DNA of 64,000 nt from Pseudophaeobacter flagellatus (GTDB lineage Bacteria; Pseudomonadota; Alphaproteobacteria; Rhodobacterales; Rhodobacteraceae), in the NCBI RefSeq assembly GCF_021228235.1, contig NZ_JAJQRG010000012.1, positions 1 to 64,000 of the forward strand, written 5' to 3'. The position numbers were made by a program, and so were the translations under genes. Of the stretch, positions 25,956 to 36,000 are shown piece after piece (within the stretch, counting starts at the first letter, position 1; each line of letters starts with the position of its first letter). The notes below the pieces were generated by a model, which saw only the letters and a list, made by a program, of their open reading frames with translations, searched no databases and was not told the origin of the DNA.

Positions 25956-27830
25956 TCAGGAAGATTTTCGGTTTGTGTCCTGGCTGCCATAGCCTTCAAC
26001 CCAGCGCTGCAACACCAGGTTTGCGGCATGGTTGTCGCCCGAGGCAACGGCTGTCCGCAGCCCGCGCATGAAAGTGGCCACTTCGATTTCCGATAGCACG
26101 GTCTCGCGGGTGCAAAAGATCTTGGGGTGCCGGGTCGTGATCAGCTCATTCGTCAGGGTCAGTTCTTCTTCCATCTTTTCACCGGGGCGCAGCCCGATGA
26201 TTTCAATGGCAATTTCACCATCCGGATTCTCTGCGTCGCGCAGGCTGTAGCCGGCGCTTTCGATCACCTGGCGCGCCATCTGCAGAATCGACACCGGCTC
26301 GCCCATATCCAGCACAAAGACTTCACCGCCCTGGGCCTCTGCCCCGGCCTGCAGCACCAGTTGCACCGCCTCGGAGATGGTCATGAAATAGCGCTTTACG
26401 CGGGGGTCGGTCACGGTGACCGGGCCACCCCGGCTGATCTGATCCTGAAACAGCGGCACCACTGAACCGGAAGAGCCCAGCACATTGCCAAAGCGCACCA
26501 TGGTAAAGACGGTCCGGGGGCTGCGGCTGGCCATATCCTGCAGCAAGAGTTCGGCCATGCGTTTCGAGGCCCCCATCACATTGGTCGGGCGCACCGCCTT
26601 GTCAGAGGAAATCAGGATGAAGCGTTCGACTCCGGCTTGTAGCGCGGCCTGCGCCAGATTCTGGGTGCCAAAGACGTTGTTTGCCAGCCCTGCCAAGGGG
26701 TTGGCTTCAACCAGGGGAACATGTTTATAGGCGGCGGCATGCAGCACCACCTGTACGTTATGGGCCGCAAGCACCCGGCGCATCTGGCGGTTGTCGGTGA
26801 CCGATCCCAGCACCGGCACGATCTCGACACCGGCCTCGCGGGCCAGGCTCTCCAGCTCTTGGTGGATGGTGTAAAGCGCCAGCTCGTTCAGCTCGAACAG
26901 TACCAGGCGGGTGGGGCGACACCGCAGCACCTGGTGGCAGAGCTCTGATCCGATGGAGCCACCGGCGCCGGAAATCAGCACCACCCGATCCTCATAAGAG
27001 CTGCTGGCCGCATTGAGCGGCAGATCGCGGGCTTTGCGGCCAAGAAATTTCTGCGGCGGCACCAGAGTCAGCTTGTCGACCAGGGCCTCTTCGCCAATCA
27101 GCTGGGCAAAGGAGGGCAGGGCCTGCACCTCCAGCCCCATGCGCTGCAGCCGCACGATGACCTGGGCCTGTTTCGGCTGGCTTTGCGACGGCATCGCCAG
27201 CAGCACCCGGTTGATCTGGCGGGTCTCCACCAGCTCTTGAATGCGGCCAGGGGCAAAGACCTGCAGTCCGACCAGGGTCATCCCCTGCAGCGAGCTGTTG
27301 TCATCGACAAAGGCCACCGGATCAATGCCATCATGGGATTTCAGTGCCTGGGCCAGCTGGGTGCCGGTGGTGCCGGCGCCATAGATCAGCACCCGACAGC
27401 GCGGCGAAGCACGGCGATAGGCCATCAGGACCACCTGATGCAGGACAGCGCGGATGGCCATCATGAACAGCAGCAGGCTGGTGGCAAAGACCACATAGGT
27501 GCCCGGTGACAGCCCCGGCCCAAACAGCTGTGTCAGCAGCGCCAGGGCGGCCGCCGTCACCAGGGCCACCAGGGCGGTCAGCCCCACCGCGTGACGTTCA
27601 TAGGCATTCAGCTGCACCATCGGCAGCCCCAATCGCAGCTCGGCCAGGGCCATGATTGTCAGGACATAGGGCAAGACCGGCAGCAGCCCCGACAGCGTCA
27701 GGAGCGCCGACTGCGGCAGTGGCTGCATGGCGAGGGTGAAGAGCAGCGCCAGCGGCACCAGGGTCAAGTCAATTGCCAAAAAGACATAGGACTTCTGCTT
27801 GCGCGATAGCGCGCTGATCAGGTCGAGCAT
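25956..27830 (-). CDS. Membrane-bound UDP-sugar 4,6-dehydratase (WbpM/CapD/FlaA1 family)
   Basis: A 624-residue enzyme that acts on UDP-GlcNAc-type sugar nucleotides at the inner membrane, the first step to amino- or deoxy-sugars in surface glycans. About four membrane segments fill residues 15-140. A first Rossmann domain starts YGAGTTGTQLAQAL and the catalytic domain starts ISGAGGSIGSELCHQV. The active-site region reads SSDKAVRPTNVMGASKRMAE, with the Ser-Met-Lys arrangement known for the long WbpM-type enzymes instead of Ser-Tyr-Lys. The motif GLRPGEKMEEEL is also present. I chose the ATG at 27830 (MLDLISALSRKQKS); upstream codons to 27908 look non-coding. It probably initiates the sugar pathway whose phosphosugar is loaded by the nearby transferase. 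Confidence 0.93.
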   Translation of the reverse strand: MLDLISALSRKQKSYVFLAIDLTLVPLALLFTLAMQPLPQSALLTLSGLLPVLPYVLTIMALAELRLGLPMVQLNAYERHAVGLTALVALVTAAALALLTQLFGPGLSPGTYVVFATSLLLFMMAIRAVLHQVVLMAYRRASPRCRVLIYGAGTTGTQLAQALKSHDGIDPVAFVDDNSSLQGMTLVGLQVFAPGRIQELVETRQINRVLLAMPSQSQPKQAQVIVRLQRMGLEVQALPSFAQLIGEEALVDKLTLVPPQKFLGRKARDLPLNAASSSYEDRVVLISGAGGSIGSELCHQVLRCRPTRLVLFELNELALYTIHQELESLAREAGVEIVPVLGSVTDNRQMRRVLAAHNVQVVLHAAAYKHVPLVEANPLAGLANNVFGTQNLAQAALQAGVERFILISSDKAVRPTNVMGASKRMAELLLQDMASRSPRTVFTMVRFGNVLGSSGSVVPLFQDQISRGGPVTVTDPRVKRYFMTISEAVQLVLQAGAEAQGGEVFVLDMGEPVSILQMARQVIESAGYSLRDAENPDGEIAIEIIGLRPGEKMEEELTLTNELITTRHPKIFCTRETVLSEIEVATFMRGLRTAVASGDNHAANLVLQRWVEGYGSQDTNRKSS

Positions 27831-28159
27831 CCCAGTCCGTCCAGTTTCTTTGCCCCCCGTTTCGAGGGTGGTGCTTGTTGGTGAAGAGCTGCAAGAGCGT
27901 TTTTTCACGCCCCGCCCTGTCTGGATTCACACCTTTAAGATGTATTTCCGGGCCCGTCTTCGCATTTAGTTGCCTCTAACATGAAACCCCATGACTAGCA
28001 AAGAAAAGCGGGGGGTCCAACCAGATCCAGGGCGGATTTTTTCTTATAAATACGTGCATTTTTGCCAATTGGCGGCAGCGCCGGTCATGGCCCGGGTTTG
28101 CAACCCTGATCGGTGCTTCGCTTTTTGCCTTTGGGATCTGGGGGATGGCGGCTGGGACG
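27831..28159. other. Intergenic region between the capD-like and sugar-transferase genes
   Basis: A 329-bp region with no supported gene. It is AT-richer around 28010-28070 and should contain the promoter of the minus-strand capD-like gene and the 3' end of the sugar-transferase transcript. No hairpin with a T tract stands out. Short frames on both strands lack family resemblance. Confidence 0.3.
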
Positions 28160-28771
28160 TCAACCGCGTCGGAAGATATTGCCAATGGTTTGAAACACCA
28201 GATCAAAATCATAGCACATATTTTGGTTGCGCTGATAAATCAGGTCCAGTCGCGCCTTGGCGGGCACGCAGATGCGGGAATAGACCGCATCGGTTTCCTC
28301 TGGCGTCTGGCAGCGCGCCAGCAGGGTGGCTTCGTGTTTGTGATAGCAGATCGATGCCAATCCGGTGACGCCGGGGCGTGATTGCAGCACCTGGGCGTAG
28401 ATCTCGGGATGGGCTTCGACATATTGGCGCAGCGGCGGGCGGGGCCCGACAAAGGACAGATCCCCCTTAAGGATATTCCACAGCTGGGGGAATTCATCCA
28501 GCCGCCTGGCGCGCAGCCAGGCCCCGGTCCTGGTGATGCGCGCCGCCTTGTCGCCGCCCGAAACCCCGGTGTCGTCGCTGGCCAGGGTCATGGTGCGCAG
28601 CTTCCACAGGCGAAAGCCGCGGGTCGGTGTGGTCATGCGCTCGGCCAGATAAAACACCGGGCGCCCCTCTTTCCACAACAGCCAGAGCAGCAGGGCCAGC
28701 AGGATTGGCCCCAGAATAACAATCAGCAGGGTGACAAAGAACAGATCAAAAAGACGTTTGCGCCAGGTCAT
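28160..28771 (-). CDS. Polyprenyl-phosphate sugar-1-phosphate transferase
   Basis: A 203-residue bacterial sugar transferase that would place a sugar-1-phosphate on undecaprenyl phosphate to start a glycan repeat unit. It has the N-terminal membrane helix (RLFDLFFVTLLIVILGPIL), the KEGRPVFYLAERM and LWKLRTM stretches, and the conserved catalytic core RRLDEFPQLWNILKGDLSF followed by VGPRPP. The C-terminus carries RPGVTGLASICYHKHEATL. It is the short form lacking the extra N-terminal membrane domain of WcaJ. I start it at ATG 28771, which overlaps the stop of the preceding epimerase gene by 4 nt. The longer frame upstream merely runs through that gene. Confidence 0.93.
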   Translation of the reverse strand: MTWRKRLFDLFFVTLLIVILGPILLALLLWLLWKEGRPVFYLAERMTTPTRGFRLWKLRTMTLASDDTGVSGGDKAARITRTGAWLRARRLDEFPQLWNILKGDLSFVGPRPPLRQYVEAHPEIYAQVLQSRPGVTGLASICYHKHEATLLARCQTPEETDAVYSRICVPAKARLDLIYQRNQNMCYDFDLVFQTIGNIFRRG

Positions 28772-29703
28772 GAACCGGGGGTCTCCTTTGTGGGGTGCGG
28801 GGCGATGGTGGCCCAGTCTGCGACCAGCTGGTCTACCTGCGCCGGGGTTTGCAGCAGCGACTGCTGCACAGGGGTTCCAGCCAAGAGCCGCGCCAGGCGG
28901 CCGACATCCAGCCCGACCTCGGCAATGGCGCTGGCGGCGGCAGGGCGCAGCTGAAACGGCAGATCGGCGGCCCGCAGCAGCGCGCCCATCTCGATCAATC
29001 CGGGCTGGGCCAGGTTCAGACAGGGCGGCAGATCGGTCCGGGGCAGCAGCGCCGCCAGGATCCGGGCCAGCGCCTGTGGCCCGACATAGCTGCGCCGGGG
29101 GCTGGATCCATCCCCGAACTGATCCAGGCAAAACCCCGGCGTCCAGCCCCCCAGAATGGCGTCCAGCCCGGCGATATTGCTAATGCGCAGCGCCGTGACC
29201 GGCACCCCCAGTTGCTGGCCCAATCTGGTGGCGCGCTGCTCCATCTCGGCCTTGGCGATGCCATAGGGCTGCACCGGATGCAGCGGCTGATCTTCCGCTA
29301 GCAGGCCGGGCTGATTGCCATAGACCGCTGCCGAGGACGCCAGCAAAACCCGCGGCGGCTGATCGGTTCCGGGCCTGCGGGCCTGGGCCGATGCCCTGAT
29401 TGTGGCCTCGGCCAGGCGGCTGTTATCGGCCAGATCGCCGCCCCGCCCCGGAATGCTGCCCGCCAGACAGAGCACAACATCCGCCCTGGCCACCAGCGCT
29501 GCGAGGCGCGTGGGCTCTGCCAGCGGGTCAAGCACTGGATTGGCCAGGGGTCTGCTGTGGGCGTCCCGCAGCGGCTGGCGACTTTGCCAGTGCAGCTGGG
29601 CGGTGGCGGTGGTTCTCGGCGATTGCTCTGGGCACCAGAATTGGCGCAAAAGCGCCCCGATACGCCCTGAAGCGCCAAGAATGACTGTGACCGGAAAACC
29701 CAT
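28768..29703 (-). CDS. NAD-dependent epimerase/dehydratase (SDR) for glycan synthesis
   Basis: A 311-residue extended SDR protein. The nucleotide-binding loop is GASGRIGALLRQF. SSAAVYG and PYGIAKAEME supply the Ser/Tyr/Lys catalytic set, so it is probably active. The substrate is not evident; SDR proteins beside sugar transferases usually act on UDP-hexoses, sometimes with the 4-keto product of a CapD-type enzyme. I chose ATG 29703 with AGAGGCG about 5 nt upstream. It is cotranscribed and translationally coupled with the sugar transferase, and faces the divergent Wza-like gene across about 100 bp that must hold both promoters. Confidence 0.8.
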   Translation of the reverse strand: MGFPVTVILGASGRIGALLRQFWCPEQSPRTTATAQLHWQSRQPLRDAHSRPLANPVLDPLAEPTRLAALVARADVVLCLAGSIPGRGGDLADNSRLAEATIRASAQARRPGTDQPPRVLLASSAAVYGNQPGLLAEDQPLHPVQPYGIAKAEMEQRATRLGQQLGVPVTALRISNIAGLDAILGGWTPGFCLDQFGDGSSPRRSYVGPQALARILAALLPRTDLPPCLNLAQPGLIEMGALLRAADLPFQLRPAAASAIAEVGLDVGRLARLLAGTPVQQSLLQTPAQVDQLVADWATIAPHPTKETPGS

Positions 29704-29807
29704 TTGTCGCCTCTGTTTATTCTGGGCGCGCAGCCGTGTTGACGCGCCGCCCAAGCCCAGTATCTTGCACAGAGCAAAAATCAAGACCATTCCCGAAAAG
29801 AGTCTCC

Positions 29808-30923
29808 ATGCGCCTTCTGTTCCCCCTGCTTGCTGCTGTCAGCCTTACCTTGTTGCCAGCGGCCTGCGGGCGTCTGCCCGGTGGGGCCCCCGCCAGCGAA
29901 GAGATCATCCAGCAATCGGGGCAGGTAGAGGCCGATTTTGCCCTCTATGCGGTCACCCGTGCCTTTTTGCCCTCGGTGGCGCAGTGGCCCGCAACGGGCA
30001 AGCAAGAGCGGCTCAACTGGATTGGGGCCAGCACCGGGGCCAAGACCCAGATCATCCAGCCCGGCGACAAGCTGACCCTGCGGATCTGGGATAGCAGCGA
30101 CAATTCCCTGCTGACCTCTACAGAACAAAAGATGGTGCAGCTGCAGGATGTGCGGGTGGCGGCCAATGGCAGCATCTTCATGCCCTATGTGGGCAATGTG
30201 AATGTGCTGGGGCTGACCCCGGATCTGGCCCGCGAGACCCTGCAGGGCGAGCTGGAGGCCATCGTGCCCTCGGCGCAGCTGCAGCTGGACATGGCCGAGG
30301 GGCGCAACAATTCGGTTGATCTGGTCTCGGGTGTGGCGCGTCCGGGCACCTATCCGATGCCCGACCGGAATTTTTCCGTCATGGGGCTGATCTCGACCGG
30401 GGGCGGCATCAGCGCCAGTCTGAACAACCCGCAGATCCGTCTGGTGCGCGGCCAGAATATCTATGGCACCTCGGTGGATACCCTGCTGAACACCCCGCGG
30501 CTTGATACGCTGCTGCGCGGTGGCGACCGGGTCTTTGTCGAAGAAGATGCCCGCTATTTCCTGTCCTTCGGGGCCACCGGCACAGAGGATCTGCATATTT
30601 TCACCAAGGACGAGATGTCGGCAATGGATGCGATTTCGGTAGCCGGTGGTTTTCAGGATGGTCGCGCCGATCCCCAGGGGCTCTTGGTGCTGCGTGAATA
30701 TGGGCCGGATGCAGTGGCCCCCGGTGTGCGGGGGCCGCGCCTGCCCCGGGTGGTCTTTACCCTGGATCTGACCTCGGCGGATGGGCTGTTTTCGGCCCGC
30801 AAGTTCCAGATCAACCCCGGAGATCTGGTGATGGCAACAGAATCGCCGATCAATGACGCGCTGACCATTTCCAATATCATCGGCAATTTCTTTGGCGTCT
30901 TTAGCCGGGCGGGGGTTCTCTAG
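29808..30923 (+). CDS. Wza-like polysaccharide export lipoprotein
   Basis: A 371-residue outer-membrane polysaccharide export protein. The signal peptide ends in a lipobox (LTLLPAAC). The export domain follows with IIQPGDKLTLRIWD and GSIFMPYVGNVNVLGLTPDLARETL. Two soluble ligand-binding beta-grasp units follow (VSGVARPGTYPMP and LSFGATGTEDLHIFTKD). The C-terminus (LTISNIIGNFFGVF) is a possible amphipathic helix like the Wza pore helix. I chose the ATG at 29808; the 24 upstream codons look untranslated. It would form the exit channel for the polymer built by the adjacent sugar transferase and epimerase. No Wzc-type co-polymerase is seen in the window. Confidence 0.88.
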   Translation: MRLLFPLLAAVSLTLLPAACGRLPGGAPASEEIIQQSGQVEADFALYAVTRAFLPSVAQWPATGKQERLNWIGASTGAKTQIIQPGDKLTLRIWDSSDNSLLTSTEQKMVQLQDVRVAANGSIFMPYVGNVNVLGLTPDLARETLQGELEAIVPSAQLQLDMAEGRNNSVDLVSGVARPGTYPMPDRNFSVMGLISTGGGISASLNNPQIRLVRGQNIYGTSVDTLLNTPRLDTLLRGGDRVFVEEDARYFLSFGATGTEDLHIFTKDEMSAMDAISVAGGFQDGRADPQGLLVLREYGPDAVAPGVRGPRLPRVVFTLDLTSADGLFSARKFQINPGDLVMATESPINDALTISNIIGNFFGVFSRAGVL

Positions 30924-31145
30924 GGGCTGACCCGGGACCGCTCGCCTGGCCAAAGAGCCGGGGCACCCCCTGGGGTGTGGCGGGTCTGGGTGCTGCAAAA
31001 TTGCCCTAGTGTGAAAAATACTTAAAGTTTTTGCCTTTTTCCGCTAATCCTGTGCAGGTTTAGTAGATGATGTGGCAAGGCCCAGCCGGGCGAACGGGCT
31101 GGCAGTCAGACGGGCGGTTTGACTGGGCTGAAGCTATTAGGAAAA

Positions 31146-31586
31146 ATGGATTTGAAAATGCGCGTTTCTATCAGATCATTGGCCTTTGGCCTGGCGCTGG
31201 GTGGCCTGACGCTGGGGGGGCTGACTGCCGCTTCGGCCCTGACCATCGATCCGGTGCAGCAGCATAATTCCAGCGCGGTCTGGTTTGAAAACTGGTCGGG
31301 CCTCAGCAACGCCACACTGGTGGTTGCCGCCCCCAATGGCGCGGTCAGCGAAGTTTTTTCCGCCTCTGGCACCCCGGTCTATGAACTGGACCGCGACGAG
31401 GTGCTGGACGGCATCTATCGTTATGAGTTGAAGGCGGCCACCGATGAGACGGTTGAAATCGTCAACCCTACCGACAATGGCCGGGGAGAGGTCGCCAGCT
31501 CGAAGGCCAAACCTTTTTACATGAACGGGTCTTTTATGGTATCGCGCGGGGTGATTGTTACCCCGGAAGAGATCCAGGAAGACTAA
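31146..31586 (+). CDS. Small exported protein of unknown function
   Basis: A 146-residue protein with a clear signal peptide (SLAFGLALGGLTLGG, ending near AASA) and a mature part predicted to be mostly beta strands (WFENWSGLSNATLVVAAPNG, IYRYELKAATDETVEIVN). No enzyme motif or cysteine is visible. The start with AGGA just upstream of ATG 31146 is good; ATG 31158 is an alternative. It is followed 55 bp later by the tail-fibre-like exported protein, and I recall similar small beta proteins next to such genes elsewhere, so the two may form a complex at the cell surface. Confidence 0.7.
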   Translation: MDLKMRVSIRSLAFGLALGGLTLGGLTAASALTIDPVQQHNSSAVWFENWSGLSNATLVVAAPNGAVSEVFSASGTPVYELDRDEVLDGIYRYELKAATDETVEIVNPTDNGRGEVASSKAKPFYMNGSFMVSRGVIVTPEEIQED

Positions 31587-31641
31587 GTCGATGACGCCAG
31601 GCCACGCAGTCAGATCTGCGCAGCACCAAAGAGGATATAGT

Positions 31642-32832
31642 ATGACAGTTTCATTCCAGCGCAGCCTGATCACAGGCATCAGTTCCCTAGGCCTGATGGC
31701 GGGGGCTCTGGGTCTGTCAACAGGGGTGGCGCAGGCGGATCAGGTGTTCACTGACGACGTGATCGCGGACGGCAGTATCTGCGTCGGGATGGATTGCGTC
31801 AATGGGGAAAGCTTTGGCTTTGAGACCATTCGCCTGAAGGAAAACAATCTGCGTATTCGCGCCATGGATACCTCAACCGCCGGCAGCTTTCCCACCAATG
31901 ACTGGCAGCTGACCTTCAACGACAGCGCAAACGGCGGGCAGGAAAAGTTCTCCATCGATGACCTTGATAACAATCGCACCCCCTTTACCATCGAGGCCAA
32001 GGCGCCATCGAATAGTCTGTATGTGGATGCCAGCGGCCGCATCGGCCTGGGCACCTTCAACCCGGTCGTTGAAGCCCATGTCGTGGATGGCGATACGCCG
32101 ACGCTGCGGCTTGAGCAGGATGGCTCCTCCGGCTTCACCCCACAGACCTGGGATCTGGCCAGCAACGAGACCAACTTCTTTATCCGCGATGCCACCAATG
32201 GCAGCCTCCTGCCTTTCAGGATCCGCCCCTCGGCGCCGACCAATGCGCTGTATATCGATACGGACGGTGATATTGGCCTGGGGACCGCTTCCCCCAATGC
32301 CAAGCTGCATCTGGTAAGTGGCAATATTAATGTTGAAAACGGCGATCTTAGTGTCGCTGGCAACGGGACGACGGGCGGCACGATCAATATCTCCAATGCG
32401 GGGACCACCTCGTTGATCATGTCTGACAGCAGTGACCCCGGTCCCGATTTGAAAATGGTCCTGGCTGGCGGCACCTTCCGCCTGTCTTTTGACGGCACCG
32501 GCGATGCCGAGCTGGAGCTGGATGAAGCCGGCAATGTGACTATTCCCGGCAGTCTGATCACCACCGGCGGCGGTGGCGCCTGTACGGCGGCTGATCCCTG
32601 TGATGCTGTCTTTGACCCCGAAGCCTATCAGGTGCCTTCGATCGAAGAGCACGCGGCGCAGATGTGGGCAGACAAGCACCTGCCAGCGGTGGGGCCAACC
32701 GGTCCGGATGCGCCGATCAATGTTTCACTGAAGATGCTGCGGATGCTGAACGAGCTGGAAACCGCACATATCTACATCGAACAGTTGAACACCCGGATTT
32801 CAGAACTGGAAACCCACCTGCAAGGGGGCTGA
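31642..32832 (+). CDS. Exported tail-fibre-like trimeric surface protein
   Basis: A 396-residue protein with a signal peptide ending near GVAQA. The mature N-terminus (DQVFTDDVIADGSICVGMDC) is followed by repeats of the type RIGLGTFNP and DIGLGTASPNAKLHL, as found in phage tail-fibre-like and adhesin stalk proteins. Two long repeats (FTIEAKAPSNSLYVD and FRIRPSAPTNALYID) look duplicated. The C-terminus is a short coiled coil (RMLNELETAHIYIEQLN), and the S74-type autoprotease usual in phage fibres is lacking. AGAGGA precedes ATG 31642. It is likely a secreted or surface-bound trimeric fibre. It lies between a small exported protein and the permease-FG-GAP gene. Confidence 0.75.
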   Translation: MTVSFQRSLITGISSLGLMAGALGLSTGVAQADQVFTDDVIADGSICVGMDCVNGESFGFETIRLKENNLRIRAMDTSTAGSFPTNDWQLTFNDSANGGQEKFSIDDLDNNRTPFTIEAKAPSNSLYVDASGRIGLGTFNPVVEAHVVDGDTPTLRLEQDGSSGFTPQTWDLASNETNFFIRDATNGSLLPFRIRPSAPTNALYIDTDGDIGLGTASPNAKLHLVSGNINVENGDLSVAGNGTTGGTINISNAGTTSLIMSDSSDPGPDLKMVLAGGTFRLSFDGTGDAELELDEAGNVTIPGSLITTGGGGACTAADPCDAVFDPEAYQVPSIEEHAAQMWADKHLPAVGPTGPDAPINVSLKMLRMLNELETAHIYIEQLNTRISELETHLQGG

Positions 32833-33033
32833 TCCCGGCGGCCGCCCCAGGCTCTGGTCCGATTGTGGTTGAGTCTCGGGTGGCCCGTGTTTTGGCCAGA
32901 AGTCTGGCCGGATCGGCTGCGCCTTTCCAACCCTGCGCTTTGCCGTTTGCCCCCCCCCTTGCCCTCTTGCCTCCAGGTCCCCGGCTCCCGCCTGCCCGGC
33001 AGAAGTCTCAGCCACCTGTATTTTCTACAAAAG

Positions 33034-36000
33034 ATGAGATCCCCCATGCCAGCCAGCCCCCAGTCTCAGCCCCAGTCCCAATCTGCTTCGTCTTTTGGCC
33101 CTGGTCTAACGGCGGTGGCGCCCTCTGGTCTGCGGCTGGGGCTGGCGCTGTTGCTTCTGGTGGTGATCACCCTGCTGTTCTGGACCGGATCACGCTATCC
33201 GGCGCTGAATGAAAAGCTGATGATGTCTGGCGCGATCCAGCTCGAAGATCCGCTGAGCTTTGAGGCAAAATACCAGCTGACCGAGACCATGGGGATCGCG
33301 GAGCGGGTGTTCTACACCACCCTGAACTGGATCAATACCAACAAGAAGGGCATGACCTTCGGCATTCTCTTTGCCGCCAGCTTCATGACCGCGCTTGGCT
33401 ATCTGCGCCGCCGTGCCTTTCAAAGCGGGCTGGCCAATGCGCTGTTGGGGCTGTTCATCGGCGTGCCCTTGGGGGTCTGCGCCAATTGTGCCGCGCCGAT
33501 TGGCCGGGGGCTACATGCCTCGGGGATGCGGGTCGAGACGGTTTTGGCCACGATGGTGGCCTCGCCCACCCTCAACTTTGTGGTGCTGACCATGCTGCTG
33601 GCACTGGTGCCCTTTTATATGGTGGTGGTGAAGGTCGCGATCAGCCTGCTGGTGATCCTGGTGGTGGTGCCGCTGATCTGCCGGGCCCTGCCCCAAGCTG
33701 CGGTCGATCAGGCGGCAGCGGAACAGGGGCCGCCCAATGCACCCGCGCAGCAGCCCTGGAGCGCCGCCGAACTGGCCCCCGCAGCAACAGCGGCGGCCAA
33801 GCCCGAGGGGCTGCTGCGCGCGGTGCTTGGCGTTGCCTGGGCCTATCTGGGCAACCTGTGGTATATTGTGCGCCTCACTGTGCCCTTGATGCTGGCGGCG
33901 GGATTTCTGGGGGCGCTGGTCGCGACCCTGCTGCCGTCAAGCCTGATCACTGGCCTGCCCTTCGGGCTGGGGGCCTTGCTGCTGATTGCTGCGGTGGGGC
34001 TGTTCCTGCCGGTGCCCATTGGATTTGACGTGGTGCTCTGCGGGGTGCTGATCGCCAGCGGGTTGGCGCAGGGCTATGTCATGGCGCTCTTGATCACCCT
34101 GGGCAGTTTTTCGATCTATTCCTTCTTTATCATCCGCCAGATGCTGGGGCTGCGGGTTGCGGCGCAGATGGCCGGGGTGCTGGCGCTGCTGGGTATTCTG
34201 GCCGGGGCCGGGGCGCAGAGCTATCACAACTGGCAAAGCCAGCGGGCGCTGGAGATGCTGTTGCAGGGCGCGGCCGAGCCCCTCGCACCTGCCGCAGAGA
34301 TCGCAGGCGGCGGGCTGTTCTGGGGCGCGGCCCAGGCGGCGACGCTGGATCCACAGGTCACCACGCCGGATGCCGCTGACATCAGCCTCACCGCCAGCGC
34401 CCTGGCGCCGCCCTCGCCTGCGGCCGACACCCTGTTCACCCGCGCCGAGGCCCGCAGCTTTGGCATCGACAAGCCGCTGGAATTTTCCATGCGCGATATG
34501 TGGCCCCCCTTCTGGGAGGGCCGCAGCCTGTCTTCGGGTGATCTGGACGGGGACGGCGATATAGACCTGGTGCTGGCCTCGACCGAAGCCGGGCTTTATC
34601 TTTATGAAAACGATGGCAGCGGCCAGTTTTCCCGCCTTGCCCTGGACCCGGCGGCGCAGGCCGAGCTGGCAGCGCTGACGGATCTGTCGATTTTCAACGC
34701 GGTCCTGGTGGATATCGACAATGACGGCTGGCTGGATCTGTTCCTTGCCAGCTATCTCAAGGGCAACTTCTGGTGGCGCAACCATCAGGGCCGGTTTGGC
34801 GACAGCCCGCTGCAGGTGGTGCAGGGCAGCGAAGAGACCCCGCTTGCCATGGCGCTGAGCTTTGCCGATCTGGACCGCGACGGCTATCTGGATCTCGGCC
34901 TCGGCAACTGGGCGGCGGGCTGGTATCGCCGCATTCCGGGCGAGGAATCCCGCAACCGGCTGGTCTTTAACCCCGATGGCCGCCTGGATGGCAAGACCGC
35001 CCAGGACCTGCCCGGCATTCCCGGCGAAACCCTGTCGCTGCTGTTCAGCGATTTTGACGGCGATGGGATGCAGGATCTGATTGTCGGCAATGATTTTGAT
35101 ATCCCCGATTATTTCTATCGCGGCGATGGCGCAGGGGGGATGCGTATGTTGACCCAGCCCGAGGGGCTGATCCCGCATACGCCAACCACCACCATGTCGG
35201 TGGCGGTGGCAGATCTGTTCAACGATGGCACCCCCGATATCTACATGGCGCAGATCGCCGGGCGCTCTTCCGGGGTGTCTGATCGGCTGAACATGCAGCC
35301 GCTGGCGCAGTACTGCGATGCGATCGAGCACCCGGCCAGCAAGGCCACCTGCGAGCAGAATATGGCGATCAAGGCCTGGTATAAATCGGGCAACCGTTTT
35401 GATCCTTCTTATGCCAGCCGCTGTCAGCAATTGCAGGGGCGCAACCAAGAGGCGTGCAAAGCCATGCTGATCAAGGATCTGGCGATCCAGAAACGCGATC
35501 CCGCGCTCTGTGCCCTGATCCCAGAGCATCAGCCGGTGCCGCGGGCCTATTGCGACCTGCATTTCAAACCGGCGCGCGCGCCCCTGGCGGCAGAAATTGC
35601 CCTGACCCATCCGCAGATCCTGCGGGCCAATGTGCTGCTGGAATGGCAGGCGGCCAGCGCCGGGACCGCCGGGCGCTACGCTGATACCGCAGCCACACGC
35701 GGGCTGGAGGTCGGCGGCTGGAGCTGGGACACCAAGGTGGCGGATTTTGATCTGGATGGCTGGCAGGATCTCTATATCGTCAATGGCACCTGGGTGCCCA
35801 ATGAGGTCTCGCCCTCCAACCTCTATTTCAAGAATGACGGCCAGGGCGGTTTTGCCGAAGCCTCGCGGGCAGCGGGGCTGGAGGATCACCTGATGACAGC
35901 CGCAGCCAGCCAGTTTGACATCGACGGGGATGGCGATCTTGATCTGGTGACCCATCCGGTGAACGGGCCGGTGGCGCTGTTTCGCAACAGCGCCCAGGCC

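Noticed and set aside
33937-35955. A 672-codon minus-strand open frame opposite the permease fusion gene
   Set aside because: It mirrors a strongly coding plus-strand frame with recognised FG-GAP motifs and has no motifs of its own.
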